The position numbers and the translations under genes were made by a program. Below are positions 35,879 through 47,691 of a DNA stretch of 64,000 nt, piece by piece. Source of the stretch: Dipteris shenzhenensis (lineage: Eukaryota > Polypodiophyta > Polypodiopsida > Gleicheniales); the NCBI GenBank assembly GCA_047967505.1, contig CM106540.1. One strand, 5' to 3'. The stretch's first letter is position 1. Every line of letters starts with the position of its first letter. The notes under the pieces were generated by a model. The model was not told where the DNA came from, searched no databases, and saw nothing but the letters and a program-made list of their open reading frames with translations.

Positions 35879-36699
35879 AGTATGGACTACACTATTCGAA
35901 GGTGAACATGTAAAGGCCAAGTTGCCAATTTGCAATATTCAAGCTTTTTTCGGAGCTTGATTAGAACCCAATCAATTTGCTGTAGACAATTTAGTCCCCA
36001 ACCCAAATGATAACCAAGGTGTCGAACTAACTGAGTGGGTGGGATGATCTCCCTTGGCCATATGAAACTGTGCCAGTCTTTAAGGTGCAATGGGAGCAGC
36101 TTAGACTTTTGAAAGTTAACATGAAGGCTAGCTGCCAAACCATAAACTGAAAGGGCTTGCATCGAAGCAGAAAGATTAGGCGAAGTATTCCTTGGAGTAA
36201 AGAAAGAATCGTCAGCATAGGCCTGAGCAACCATGCTAAGATTTTCATCTAGTTCCAAACCATGGAGAGAATCTGTAGCCACTAGATGATCAATGTATTG
36301 CAGCATAGGATGAGTAGCAATAGCATATAGTAAGGCACTAAGGGGACAGCCCTGATGAACTGAACTACGAAGAATCCATTCTTTAGAGATGTCTCGAGAA
36401 AGAATACAAGCAGCATTGCTATCCCTACAGGTAGACAAAATATCAGGAGGAGGAAAGTCCACATGCCCAAAATGGGAGGAGAAGTGCTGCACATGAAAAT
36501 CATCAAGTTCAGAGCAAGATGACCAAGAACCATGAGGCATCCGGTCCCGACAAATATTTACAGCCTGTCGTTTGTAATGCAAACTTTTGAAAATTTGCTT
36601 CGAAGAGCAGCCTTTATCTGAAAAAGCCCCATTTAGCAAGCTTTCTTCAATCATTTGATTGGAGATAGAATTTGGCCTGACATGAGTGCATGCTTTCAT
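35879..36699 (-). pseudogene. LINE reverse transcriptase, N-terminal part
   Basis: An open frame of about 270 codons on the minus strand contains the RT palm. The QGCPLSALLYAI motif and the catalytic AYADDSFF are both intact (ADD preserved). The frame ends in TAG at 35887 after HVHLRIV, just before the copia junction. Across the insertion the same frame continues at 30121 with LVAYIQFYLPLIMFTK. This is the longest open piece of the LINE. It is truncated upstream by frameshifts near 36700-37150, a stretch with no clear motif. Confidence 0.85.
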
Positions 36700-37151
36700 T
36701 AGAAGACAAAGGCCGAAGGTGACTACTAAGCTTAGTCAGACTCTGGCAGTGAGTTTAGCATGCACAACAGTCTCCCGTGTGGCTCGCATAAATGATTTAC
36801 CATAATCCCAAATCATAGCTTGCATTTGAGCAACAAAAGCGTGCCATGCATAATCCAGATCAAAAAGCATATGAGAAGAGAGAGGCTAAATGGCATCAGA
36901 AACCATAGCTTGAAAATTAGCACGTTCTAGATAGCTGTTATTCACCAACAAAAGCCTTCTGCAAGGCAATATGTCATCAGGAAAGTCATGCATGGAGAGC
37001 CTCAACCAAAGAGGTGCATGATCAGAATACATGAAGGCATGATCAACACAAAGTTAACAAGTAAAGGCATCACAATGCTGCGAATCAACCTGATACCATC
37101 TGTCCAGGCGTGCCTGATAGGAAGATTGAGCATTGTGTTAAAAGATATAGC

Positions 37152-37642
37152 CTAGGAGCGTGGGCTGTAATTCCTTCCAGAGATCCACCAAACGCAGCTA
37201 AACCAAAAAGTCAGACCAAGCCTACTGTTCACAAAAGCCAACATATCAATGTGGCCCAAAGTATTATCTCCCGGTTGTGGAGCATTGTTGAAATCACCAT
37301 AGATGAATGCATAGTAACTGCACGAATAATTATGCATGGCATCCCAAATCAATGCTCGATCATTGGAAGATTGAGGGGCATAAACTGATGCAAATTCAAA
37401 TATTTCTCTTTGAACCAAGCATTGCATAATAATCCATCTACCATGGCGATCATTGAGAGCCACAATGGCTGAAGATCATGTCTTAACAAAAAGGCCACTC
37501 CAGAGAAAGAGTGCTCTCCAGCATAGAAAATATCATAACCAGTAAAATGTCCTTTGTGACAAGCATACATGTGCTGATTATGTTCCTGCAAAGCCACTAT
37601 GTCTGGATGCAATTGTCTGATATACATCTCACAAGTTTCCAC
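37152..37642 (-). pseudogene. LINE endonuclease domain (APE-like)
   Basis: Two overlapping minus frames (37349-37642 and 37152-37463) together give an exonuclease-endonuclease-phosphatase fold signature. The metal-binding Glu is in DIVALQEHN, the GVAFLLRHDL strand follows, and VYAPQSSN and the catalytic-type YGDFNNAP lie further down. One frameshift separates them. The domain nicks target DNA in APE-class LINEs. The usual N-terminal start of the domain (about 20 residues) is missing or beyond 37642. Confidence 0.8.
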
Positions 37643-39235
37643 TTTCTACGATCACACAAATGGGTACATTGAGTGTAACGCATTTGATGTGGTCAAGCAT
37701 ATTTATAGATATGGGACAGCTTGTACAACAATAAAAAAACTGACTGTCTGCATCTCCACCTCAGTATTTGGACTTCTGCCTTGAGAAGAGGAATCAGCCT
37801 GAGGGGAAGACAATAGAGCAACAACTTCCTCTTCTGGGAAGAGGGTACGATTAGTAGTGACTGTAGCCCAAGTCAAGCGAATGCCAGAGTTTTCAGCTGG
37901 ACCTCAATCATGATACCTATGCTAGGAACCGGATCTTTTTAACTTTTCCTTGTATCCTCAAAGCCCTCAAGATGGTGGGGAGATTGTATTGCTTTATGAA
38001 AGTCATGATAGAAAAAGTTTGGTTTTATATTTAGAAAGAAATGCAGCATTCATAGCTGTTGAAGTATTGACATAGAGAGTTTGAACCTCTTTAATATTTT
38101 TTGAGTTCATTGCATAATTGCTTCTAAAGTTTTGGAATCATTGAATTATTGAAATATTGACATGGAGAGTTTGAACCTCTTTAATATTTTTTGGAGTTCA
38201 TTGTTTAATTACTTCTAGAGTTCTGGAATCATTGAATTATTTCCAAAATTTATCATTGTGCAATGTAAAGGAGGGTCCAAAATTGGCATTACAAAGCTTG
38301 TAAATGTAAAAACTATCATGCCACTTTATTGCACACGAGTATGTTTAAGTATACTAAATAAAGCTCCCATTAAGATGTAAGACCTCGTATCAATTATATG
38401 TGCACATTTAGAGAGTCTAAATTCTAGCTCTAAGATGAATGATTTTTCCTTCAAATTTATTAGCATGAGTGTAAAAAGAATAAATCGTACCAAAGGAGGT
38501 CTCCATGAACCTCTAATATCTTACATTACACCATGTGATCAACTCGTCATCCTTAGCATGGTGGTTATGATGGAATTGGTTAATGGAAGTATAGATCAAT
38601 AACTTGATTGACATAGTACTTGCAATAAATAGAGTACTTTTAAATCTTAGAAGTGTAAAATATAATTCTTTCAAAATAACAAGATGTAATATAATTGAAT
38701 ATCATAGCATACGTGGTAGTTCCAAAGGTATGTAGTATCTAGTTGTATCGATAATTACTAATAAAGTAGTGAGAATAGTGCATTACACTTTCAAATAAAG
38801 TAATTTAAAAATAATAATTTTTAAAATTAATATTTTTAGATTTTGTGATCAAGAATACAAACATAGTTCCTAAAGGAAAATGATCCATAGATAGTAGACG
38901 AAAGTGTAAATCATACCATTAATAGTATTAGTAAGATTAATTATGTAAAACTCCAAACTCTTTAGATACTTACTAGCTCTAATTGTAATGATAGACAAAT
39001 AAAATGTGCACATGAAAAATATAGTATTGTATAAAAGAAAGGAATAGTATGCCAGCAATAATGATACAAAGTAAAAGGAAAATTATTCATAACAGTATGG
39101 TAGTGAAATTTCAAGTTATCAAAAAAGTAAGTCGTGTGCATCATGTCCCAATGGCCATGGGTTTTTTCATGGCAATATTCACTTACATACTACCAAAAAA
39201 TGTAAGGAAGTTTGTTGATCTAGGCCTTGATTCTA
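37643..39235. other. AT-rich stretch with a 90-bp tandem duplication
   Basis: No gene is recognised. A tandem duplication with period 90 (38061-38150 and 38151-38243, start GAAGTATTGACATAGAGAG / GAAATATTGACATGGAGAG) is clear. The remainder is AT-rich with many stops in all frames. Confidence 0.7.
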
Positions 39236-39350
39236 TTACATGCCCTTAGCCATTCATCTAGCTCGTTAATAAACAAGCCATTACGTGCCCTTAGCCATGC
39301 ATGTAGTTCATTAATGAATAAGCTAAATACTGTTTGGTAGAGGGGTCATC
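39236..39350 (-). pseudogene. LINE reverse transcriptase scrap with internal duplication
   Basis: The minus strand of 39345-39250 reads like the non-LTR RT motif around QGxPLxxTxFSLFINELHAWLRA. The FINEL-WLRA segment is repeated (period about 47 bp; ATGCCCTTAGCCATTCATCT and GTGCCCTTAGCCATGCATGT on the plus strand). The rest of RT is absent. The stretch 39350-41059 shows no other coding signal. Confidence 0.5.
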
Positions 39351-41059
39351 CTTGCGTATCATTGTCTACTATGGCATTGTCATTTGAATATGAACCACAT
39401 CTAGTAGTACCATGACCAAGATTTTCTATTGTGGTGTTGTGTCTCTCATCAAGGATATCTATTGTGGCATTGCATCTCTCCACACTATGTGTAAGGTGTC
39501 AAGAGAAAAATGATTGTGATGGTGCTTGTTAAATTGATGGGTGTGAATTGCTATCAAGGAATAGCTATTAGTTGGCCAGGGACCTATGTAACTACTGTTC
39601 TATAGAGTTGTATACTAGGGCATGGTTTACAAGAGTTAGGATTATATGAAGCTCAATGAGGGGACTCAAAGATAGTATGTACATGGTCCTTATATCTAAA
39701 GGCGACCTTTATTGAGGTTATGTATACATTGTGTTACGTTTGAGTGAATAGAAAGAATTTAAGCCCCCATATTTGGGAGATTGGTGATATGTCAATGAAT
39801 TGGTGGTTTATGCTAGCATACACTATCGTATTCAAAGAAATTACTTTTAAAATTATTTTTATTCGTAAATTTCTTCTTGGCAATATAATTAGGTGGAAGA
39901 ATGGTGAATGACTTTGCATAAATACAAGAAATATGTACATTACAAGGGCAAAGAATGATTGGAAGGAGATTGTCAAACTCCTAAATACCTTGGTTGAAGA
40001 AGGCAAAACTTTTAAGTAAAGTAGGCAACTATGGGACCCAAAAAGAGTGAGATCCCAAGTCCTAAGTTGTCATGGATAGTGTGTGATGATCTACAAACTT
40101 GTCCATATGTTTATTTTGGATGAAGGATACCCTTTCTCAAAACTACAGGCACACACAGTGCTCCACAGTCACTCCATGTGACCACTCCTACCACCTCAGC
40201 ATGCGGTTCTACTGGCACACCTCTTGCTAGGCACAGTGCCACATCATCACTGCATGTGACCCACAATGAAACATCATCATTGAGCGCCATGTGCACTCCT
40301 TTTGCCCCTCCACCTAGATCAAGTCGTATCTCTTGATTTAGGAAGAATTTGAGGGCACTCCAAAAAGGAAAGCCGCTCGTTTTTTCGTACTCTACGTGCT
40401 CATCACATCACGCGCACATTTTGGCGCAAGTTACACTCAAATTTAAGCCTCGTCGTGACAAAAACACTTCCTTCATGTACATTCACCTCTACATCGACGC
40501 ATCTGACCCAGCACTTAAAAAGAACAAAAGAAAAGGAATTATTTGCTGTTCTTTCATCGATCGATGGTTGGTATAGATCTAGATCAGAGTAGACTAGATT
40601 GCCATAAAGGGGATGCTTTGAATTTCCCCAAGTTGCCAATCTAAGCCATGCCCTAAGTTCACAACTATTACCTACTCGGAGTCAGTCCATACGCTTACAT
40701 ACGGTTTCACATCATCACATACTTGAAACCTTACGATCATCAGTTCAATGAGTAGACTTCAGAGTTTAGAGGCATTGCAGATTGTTCAGTGGGCAGATAA
40801 CACTTAATTTCACACACACATGCCACCACTGTAAAGCCTATTTGGCTCTCTCACGGCATTGTGCACATCATTTCAGCCTTGTAAAGCCTCTTGGCTATTC
40901 CCGGCATCATTGCCACAAGAATTGTAATACAGATCAGATTTTATATATTGCAATTCTATCTTCATCGACGGTTCAGAGATTTCACTTGGCATAGTCAGTG
41001 TATTTGCAGTTGATTCATACAGAGATTTTCATGACACTTTTGAGTACATTTCTTGCACC
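39351..41059. other. no gene seen; right part probably copia leader
   Basis: Mixed unique sequence. From about 40620 to 41059 it precedes the gag ATG of the third copia element and should be its leader or 5' LTR. However, it does not match the 3' LTR starting at 45984, and I found no initiator-Met PBS, so the 5' LTR appears lost or replaced. Confidence 0.4.
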
Positions 41060-42260
41060 ATGTCTACGACTAGCAACCTCAATCTGGAGGCATTTGCTAA
41101 GTTAGACAACTCCAATTACAGTACATGGAAATACCGAATGGAGACCATTCTTGTACTTCAGGACAAATGGGAGTATGTTGATGGGTCTACACCTAGACCA
41201 TTGGACGATCTAGCCACCAGTAGCTCTAGTTCGCCTATCGTCACAGCACCAGCAATGGGATCTACAACGATATCTACAGCTACACAAACAGTTTCTACAC
41301 CTGTAGCAGATCTTGCCATTGCTTGAGCTCAGGTAGAATGGGATAAGAAAGACAAGTACGCCTATCATTTGATCAAGCAGATTGTGCAAGATGTCATGCT
41401 AGGATAGCTCAGTCAAGACATCAAAAGAAGCATGGGATATGTTCGCAACTCTATAGAGTCCAAGAACACATCCAAGATTCTCACCCTGAGAAACCAAATC
41501 AACCAGAGTTTACACAACAGCAGTGAAACCGGTCATGCTTATGTACTCTGCATAAAAGACTACAACAATCAACTTGCAGCAGCAGGAGAGACTATGGACC
41601 CCACAGAAATGGTTCAAGTCATTCTGAATGGACTAGGAGAGGGATATGAGAATCTAGTCCAAATTATTACCATCCAATGGCAAATTCCGACAATGGAAGA
41701 ATTCAGTCAGTCCTACTTGGTGAAGAACTCAGGACTCAGGCGATCCAAGCACGTAAAGGTCATTCTAATGATCATGCATTCACAGATTTAGATAGAAGCA
41801 GAGGCCGAGGTAGATCATATAAGAAAAGTGGTCATCTCATCATCAACAAAATCAAACTTAGCATCAGCATCAGCATCATCCTCAGTAACATCAGAATCAG
41901 CAAAGAGGAAATCATTCAAACTGAGGAAGATTTCAAGGACGAGGGAATGCATCCATCAATGTGTCAAACATTCAATGCAACTACTGCCACAAGTTTGGAC
42001 ACTATGAAAGAGATTGCCGCAAGAAGTAGTACGACCAAGGCAGTCAATCCATTAGCAATCGAGGGAATTTTTGAGGCAGAGGAAATTATCGTGGTGGACA
42101 TTCTAGCCACAGTCATTTTGCAAATAAACATGGAAATATATTTCTTGCAAGCGAGGAAATGCATCAGACTGATACAATGTACCTAGACTAGACACTGATT
42201 TCAATCCCAAAGAGGATTACAGCTATCAACTCGACCAAGTGCAATAGGATCCTTGGTATA
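41060..42260 (+). pseudogene. gag of the third copia element
   Basis: Gag starts at ATG 41060 (MSTTSNLNLEAFAKL) with the LDNSNYSTWKYRMETIL start box. It continues after a stop near 41326 through UBN2-like sequence (41432-41790) to a CCHC knuckle CNYCHKFGHYERDC at 41976-42017. At least two frameshifts and stops interrupt it. Protease follows directly with the intact IDSGASSHMT motif near 42255. Confidence 0.88.
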
Positions 42261-43560
42261 TCGACAGCGGTGCATCATCTCACATGACAAATCATTAGGA
42301 ATGGTTCACAGAAATGAAGCCATTAGAAGGTCAGAAAAATGTCATCTACATAGTAGACATTACACCGAATACAGTTCAAGGGACGTGTGTTATCCGTATG
42401 AACAATTTCATTGGTATGAAAGGATTGTTGAAAGATGTACTCTATGTTTCAAAGCTCAGCAAGAACCTCTTATCAGTAGGTTAAATGAAGGAACACAATT
42501 ACAGAGTCATCTTCGACGGTGATGAATGCACTATTAGAGATAAATCCATAAGATGTCAGCTAATAGCAAAAGATGTTAAGGAAGGACACATATACAAAAT
42601 GCTAGCTACAGTACCAAATAAGCATGCCATGTCAGCTCAACCGCAACATATGCCACTATCTGCAAAATGGCACAAGAGATATGGTCATGTCAATTTCAAG
42701 TACTTGTTAGATCTCAGGAATCAGAATATGGCAATTGGGATTCTGAAGCTACAGTTTCTTGGAAAGGTTTGTGAAGCATGCTTCTTCGGCAAACAACAGC
42801 GAACCAACTTTGGCAGAAGTACCTCTCGTGCACGAGGTATCGTTGATTTGATACATACAGATGTATGGGGTTATGCCCAGACCCGCAACATCAATGGTTC
42901 ACTTTACTACTTGGACTACAGTAGATATTGTTGGGTCTACTTTCTGAGAGAGAAATCTGAAGTGTTTTTCAGATTTCAAGAATTCAAAGCCATGGTAGAA
43001 AACCAGACAGGCAAAAAGATCAAAGTCATGATATTAGATAGAGGAGGTGAATACATGTCTTCAGCATTCATGAACTTTTGCAGAAGTCATGGCATACGAA
43101 GACAATTCACATGTGTAGATACTCCTCAGCAAAATGCAAGAGCTGAAAGGAAGGATGGGACTTTAGCAGATAGTGCTAGAGCAATGGTTAGTGAAAATCA
43201 TCTTCTAAATCAATATTGGGCAGAAGCAATAGCCACAGCAAACTACTTACTTAATCGGCTTTCTACCAAAACTGATACAGGGTATGACTCCTTATGAAGC
43301 ATTCACTGGACACAAGCCACACATTGGGCATCTACGCATATTTGGTTGCATAGCATGTGCCCACATACATGATGATCATCTCGCAAGAAATTGGATGTGA
43401 AGTCATGCAAATGCATCATGGTTGGCTACAGTGAAGAAAGAAAAGCAAACAAATTGTATGATCCCATCAACCACAAGGTCATTATCTCCAGAGATGTAAT
43501 CTTTGATGAGGAATCAGAATGGAAAACCTCACCTACATAGGAGATAGAAGCATCAACTTC
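42240..43560 (+). pseudogene. protease and integrase of the third copia element
   Basis: Protease has an intact DSGA (about 42260). Integrase shows the HKRYGHVNF zinc-type His (about 42670) and CEACFFGKQ (about 42775). The catalytic core has LIHTDVWG (about 42850), MILDRGGEYMSSAF (about 43030-43070, usual LRTDNGGE altered) and TPQQNARAERKDGTL (about 43120-43165), giving an apparent D, D, E set. A 270-codon frame (42485-43297) covers most of it. A frameshift after 43297 separates the C-terminal part. Confidence 0.9.
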
Positions 43561-43580
43561 ACAGTCATCTACAAAATAGG

Positions 43581-45865
43581 TTGATGAAGAAGATCAAGAA
43601 TTGCCAGCAACACCCCAAAGCAGAGCCACAACAGGTCAGACGGTCTACTAGGGAAAGCAAACCTCTAGCCAGATTGACATATGCTCAGAAAGGCAAAGCA
43701 ATTCAGGTGGAAACCACCAACTATGCTCTTATGACTACCATCATGGCTACAGAAGAGCCAGTGTACTTTGAAGATGCAGTAGACAAGCTAGAATGGCAAA
43801 CTGCTATGAATGAAGAAATTGATGCTTTGTATAAGAATAATACTTGGGAATTAAGTGACCTTCCACCAGGAAAGAAGGCCGCAGCAAACAAATGGATATA
43901 CAAAGTGAAGTACAATCCAGATGGTAGTATTCAAAGATATAAAAGTTGCAAAAGGATTTGCACAACAATATGGTCAGGACTATGATGAGACTTATGCTCC
44001 AGTAGAGCAAAGATGAATTCCATACGGTTCTTGATATCCCTAGCGACACTCAGTAGATGGAATGTGTATCAGCTCGATGTCAAGAATGCATTTCTCAATG
44101 GTTATCTAGACGAGGAAGTCTACATGCAACAACCAGCTGGTTATGTTGAACCAGGAAAGGAGAATAAGGTTTGCCATCTCAAGATGAAGAAGATCAAGAA
44201 TTGCCAGCAACACCCCAAAGCAGAGCCACAACAGGTCAGACGGTCTACTAGGGAAAGCAAACCTCTAGCCAGATTGACATATGCTCAGAAAGGCAAAGCA
44301 ATTCAGGTGGAAACCACCAACTAGGCTCTTATGACTACCATCATGGCTACAGAAGAGCCAGTGTACTTTGAAGATGCAGTAGACAAGCTAGAATGGCAAA
44401 CTGCTATGAATGAAGAAATTGATGCTTTGTATAAGAATAATACTTGGGAATTAAGTGACCTTCCACCAGGAAAGAAGGCCGCAGCAAACAAATGGATATA
44501 CAAAGTGAAGTACAATCCAGATGGTAGTATTCAAAGATATAAAAGTTGCAAAAGGATTTGCACAACAATATGGTCAGGACTATGATGAGACTTATGCTCC
44601 AGTAGAGCAAAGATGAATTCCATACGGTTCTTGATATCCCTAGCGACACTCAGTAGATGGAATGTGTATCAGCTCGATGTCAAGAATGCATTTCTCAATG
44701 GTTATCTAGACGAGGAAGTCTACATGCAACAACCAGCTGGTTATGTTGAACCAGGAAAGGAGAATAAGGTTTGCCATCTCAAGAAAAGTCTCTATGGCTT
44801 AAAGCAAGCACGCAAAAGTTGGTATAGTAGAATTGACGAGTATTTTGCTAATCTGGGATACATGAAATCCAATGTAGATCATACTCTCTACTACAAAGTT
44901 CAAGGGGAAGACATTACTATTGCACTTTTGTACATAGATGATCTGATTGTGATAGGAAGCAAGGATAGCTTCATAAAAAAATTGAAACAAGACTTATCTG
45001 CAGAGTTCGACATGAAAGATCTTGGACTTATGCACAATTGTCTTGGAATTGAAATCTGGAGAGATTCAGATAGCATATTCATGAGTTAGTTGAAGTATGT
45101 TGACAGTCTCTTGAAGAAGTTTCATATGTCAGATTGCAGGATTGCAGCCACTCCCATGGAACAAAGTTTGAAACTTACTAAAGATTCAAAAAAGCCTCCA
45201 CTCAATGACAGATACTACAGGCAGCTCATCGGATCTCTCATATATCTGACAATCAATCACATGACCAGATATTTGTTATGTAGTAAGCTCACTAGCATAG
45301 TTTATGGCAAATCCAAAACAGTCTCACTGGAATGCAGCCAAAAGAGTCTTGAGATACATCAGAGGTACAAGACAGTTTGGGATAGAATACAAAGGAAGTC
45401 ATCCACGGTTGCATGGATACAATGATAGGAACTATGCCGGAGATCATGAGACCAGGAGATCGACATAGGGATATGCATTTTTCCTTGGTCAAGGTGCTAT
45501 ATCATGGTTGTCAAACAAAAAGCCAACTGTTTCTTTGTCTTCGATTGAAGCATAATATAGAGCACTCACTACAGGTGCATATGAGGCTATATGGCTCATA
45601 AGACTATTGTCAGAAATAGATTACTTTGATGAGTCAAAGCCAACAACAATATACTGTGATAATCAATCGGCTCAAGCATTGGCCAATATATCACTCTTGG
45701 ACAAAGCACATGGATGTCAGAGAGCACTTCATCAGAGAAAGAGTGTTACTTGGTGACATCACATTGCAGCATTGTGATAGCAAAGAGAATGTTGCAAACA
45801 TCTTTACCAAACCACTCGGTAAAGAGCTATTCAAGAAACACCGACTAGCTATTGGTTTGACGTAG
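43581..45865 (+). pseudogene. RT and RNase H of the third copia element
   Basis: The RT start (AMNEEIDALYKNNTWEL) and block YQLDVKNAFLNGYLDEEV occur twice because of the 600-bp duplication. The second copy continues to an intact catalytic LLYIDDLIVIGS (about 44935-44965) and the EFDMKDLG segment. RNase H is heavily broken (45090-45865, fragments ATPMEQSLKL and LTINHM) but ends with KHMDVREHFIRE and VANIFTKPLGKEL (45690-45840), the normal copia end. Stops at 45089, 45425 and elsewhere inactivate it. Confidence 0.9.
43583..44784 (+). repeat. 600-bp tandem duplication inside copia pol
   Basis: Positions 43583-44184 match 44183-44784 at a constant offset of exactly 600 bp. Line-by-line comparison shows one substitution (CTATG at 43724 versus CTAGG at 44324), which turns a sense codon into TAG in the second copy. 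The unit covers the integrase-RT linker and first part of RT. Both breakpoints carry the short word AAGA (GATGAAGA / AAGAAAAG), suggesting a microhomology event. The near-identity implies a very recent event or an assembly artefact. Confidence 0.95.
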
Positions 45866-45983
45866 AGGAAGGACATTCCCATTAAAGGGGTGTGATGGAA
45901 TGTAATGCTCAGTCCTTCATCGATTCCCCAGAATCATCATCTTGAGGGAAGGCCTACTTCATGATGTTGATCTTGAGGGAAGG

Positions 45984-46275
45984 TGTTGAGAGTTCACGCT
46001 CAACATCATGTGATCACGTGTGCATAGCACCATCATGTGATCATATGTACATAGCACTAACCTTATAGAGTGCTATAAAGGAAAGGGTTAGATACCCTAA
46101 CCGTAACCCTAAATGGGTTTGTATATATTCTATTTTTTCAACTAAATCTAGTGTACAGTTAGTCATTTGTGGTGTGCTCTCTAGCTGTGCCCTCTCTCCT
46201 CATCTCCACTCTTCTCATCTCCACTCTTCTCCTCTCCCCTCTTCATATGTTTTCATAAGTAATAGTAATAATATT
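45984..46275 (+). repeat. 3' LTR of the third copia element (right edge approximate)
   Basis: The LTR starts TGTTGAGAGTTCACGCTCAACA, which contains an inverted repeat TGTTGAG/CTCAACA. It directly follows a polypurine tract CTTGAGGGAAGG (45972-45983). The same CTTGAGGGAAGG word occurs a second time about 36 bp upstream (near 45940-45951). The right edge near 46275 is inferred from where the next unrelated open frame begins. A CCCTAA-containing patch at 46090-46112 is not a telomere. Confidence 0.7.
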
Positions 46276-46277
46276 GT

Positions 46278-46658
46278 GTGCATGTGTTGCAAGTGACTGG
46301 TGTTCTGCAATTCTTAAATTTGAATGTGCCATTGGTGGAATACCAGTGTCAAACTTGTGGCAGCACTCGAGTGACACGTGATCCATTGAAGCCTTTCTGC
46401 TTCAGTTGTGCAACGGTTCAACAAATATCTATTGTACCATCACTGAAGGGTAGGGTTCTCTTGCGAGACAGTTCACAGGTGGAGATCCAAGTTTGCGGCA
46501 GTCATGTAGATGATATCTTGGGGCTTCATTACAATTTCATTGATTTCCACATGTGCAGTATTGAGGCAACATGTAATCTACTAATGGAAACGAAGCCTTC
46601 GAGAGAATTTACTATCAACAATTCTAGATTTATGACTCACTTCGAGCAATCACGTTAA
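46278..46658 (+). pseudogene. zinc-ribbon/OB-fold-like ORF (RPA-like), exon or relic
   Basis: A 126-codon frame without an ATG start contains CQTC and CFSC pairs (CX2C, about 14 residues, CX2C; about 46346-46415). These are followed by a strand pattern GRVLLRDSSQVEIQV then DDILGL. This resembles the zinc-ribbon plus OB-fold arrangement of the C-terminal domain of replication protein A and related single-strand DNA-binding proteins. Absence of an ATG and a CAG-ending sequence near 46345 fit an internal exon or a fragment. Plant Helitrons often carry an RPA-like gene and a Helitron Rep relic begins 1 kb downstream, but a broken host exon is equally possible. The family assignment is by pattern only. 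Confidence 0.4.
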
Positions 46659-47691
46659 ATGTAGTAGCAGTCCCATCTGCCTTTTTTTTGTAGTAGTTAC
46701 TAAAGAAAACTAGCATAAGTACTCTTCTTTGATGACTACACTTTAGTATAGACATAGTTGGTGTGTGGATGTTCTGGAACTTTACTTTGGTATCCCATAC
46801 TACACGGGATCAACAATCTCTATTTGTCATTATCTGATTTGATGTTCTGCAACTTCAGTTTTGGATCCTTTGTCATCATCATCTAATTTGATCTTATGGA
46901 ACTTTACTTTTGGATCTTATAGCACATGGGATAAATAGTCTTCATTGGTTATCATTTGATCTGATTCTCTGTTCTTTTCAATATGATATTCAGCATCTCT
47001 TTTTTTTTTAAAATATAAAATTGCTCTCATATTGGAGTGACAGAAGATTCATTTCTGAAATTTAAGAAATGGATTGTTCTGCTGTCTTCAATCTATTGTT
47101 ATTGAGCATATAAAGTGGATGTTCTCCAATGATATTATGCAGAAGATATCATGACATTCATAAAGGGCTCAGATGCACATTGTGTACACTGAGACTAAGC
47201 AGAAAAGGTGTTCTTCAATGACTTAGAGCTCATCGTCAGTGAAATCAAACCAACACATATATCGACAGCCAAATAATATTGATGTACTCAAATGTTTGAA
47301 AGAGTTTTACCCAAACCTGAACTATACTTCCATGTTTCAATTACTTTATCATCATATTCGGTGGTCTCAATGAAAGCAAGAATAACACCATGGCAATTAT
47401 TAAGCACACCAAAGAAAGGACTACAGAGAAGAGTATTAAATGAAAATGAAATCCTTCATCTCATAAAAAATACATCCACCTCACATGCATTAATTGTCGA
47501 TTGCTTACAAAGGTTTTCAAATATATTTCAACAACAATTCACACTTTTAGTAAGTGAAGGACAAGACTTATATCAATAAAAAATTGGATTGGAAGGAAAT
47601 GAACATACCATACACTGTTTTACTATCAAATTGAACAATTCACTACACAATAATACCATTAATTCCTTCCAAGTCAAAGTGTAAGTACATA
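46659..47691. other. AT-rich spacer with three degenerate repeats
   Basis: Three diverged units starting near 46765, 46840 and 46890 share GATGTTCTGGAACTTTACTTT-like words. No gene is seen. An open frame at 47292-47579 lacks any motif I recognise. Confidence 0.45.

Larger units (their letters stand above)
28803..37642 (-). mobile_element. LINE (APE-type) in minus orientation, split by a copia insertion
   Basis: Reading down the minus strand: an apurinic-type endonuclease (QLHPDIVALQEH and GVAFLLRHDL at 37470-37600, VYAPQSSNDR and YGDFNN at 37280-37385); then RT with SVHQGCPLSALLYAIATHPM (about 36320-36380) and AYADDSFF (about 36190-36225). The copia insertion lies at 30122-35878. The LINE then resumes with the RT C-terminal part (SKHGKKILRLLLVHQ about 29990-30040, FPKMHGGLNI about 29950) and a zinc-finger-like CRRCLISQETVPHLF (about 29195-29240). 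It ends near 28803-28860 in a T-rich tail on the minus strand. Without the insert it would be about 3.1 kb; ORF1 is missing or unrecognisable. Frameshifts and stops make it inactive. Confidence 0.85.

Noticed and set aside
46088-46115. CCCTAACCGTAACCCTAAATGGG, telomere-like
   Set aside because: There are only two or three imperfect units inside a copia LTR, with no array. It is chance similarity.
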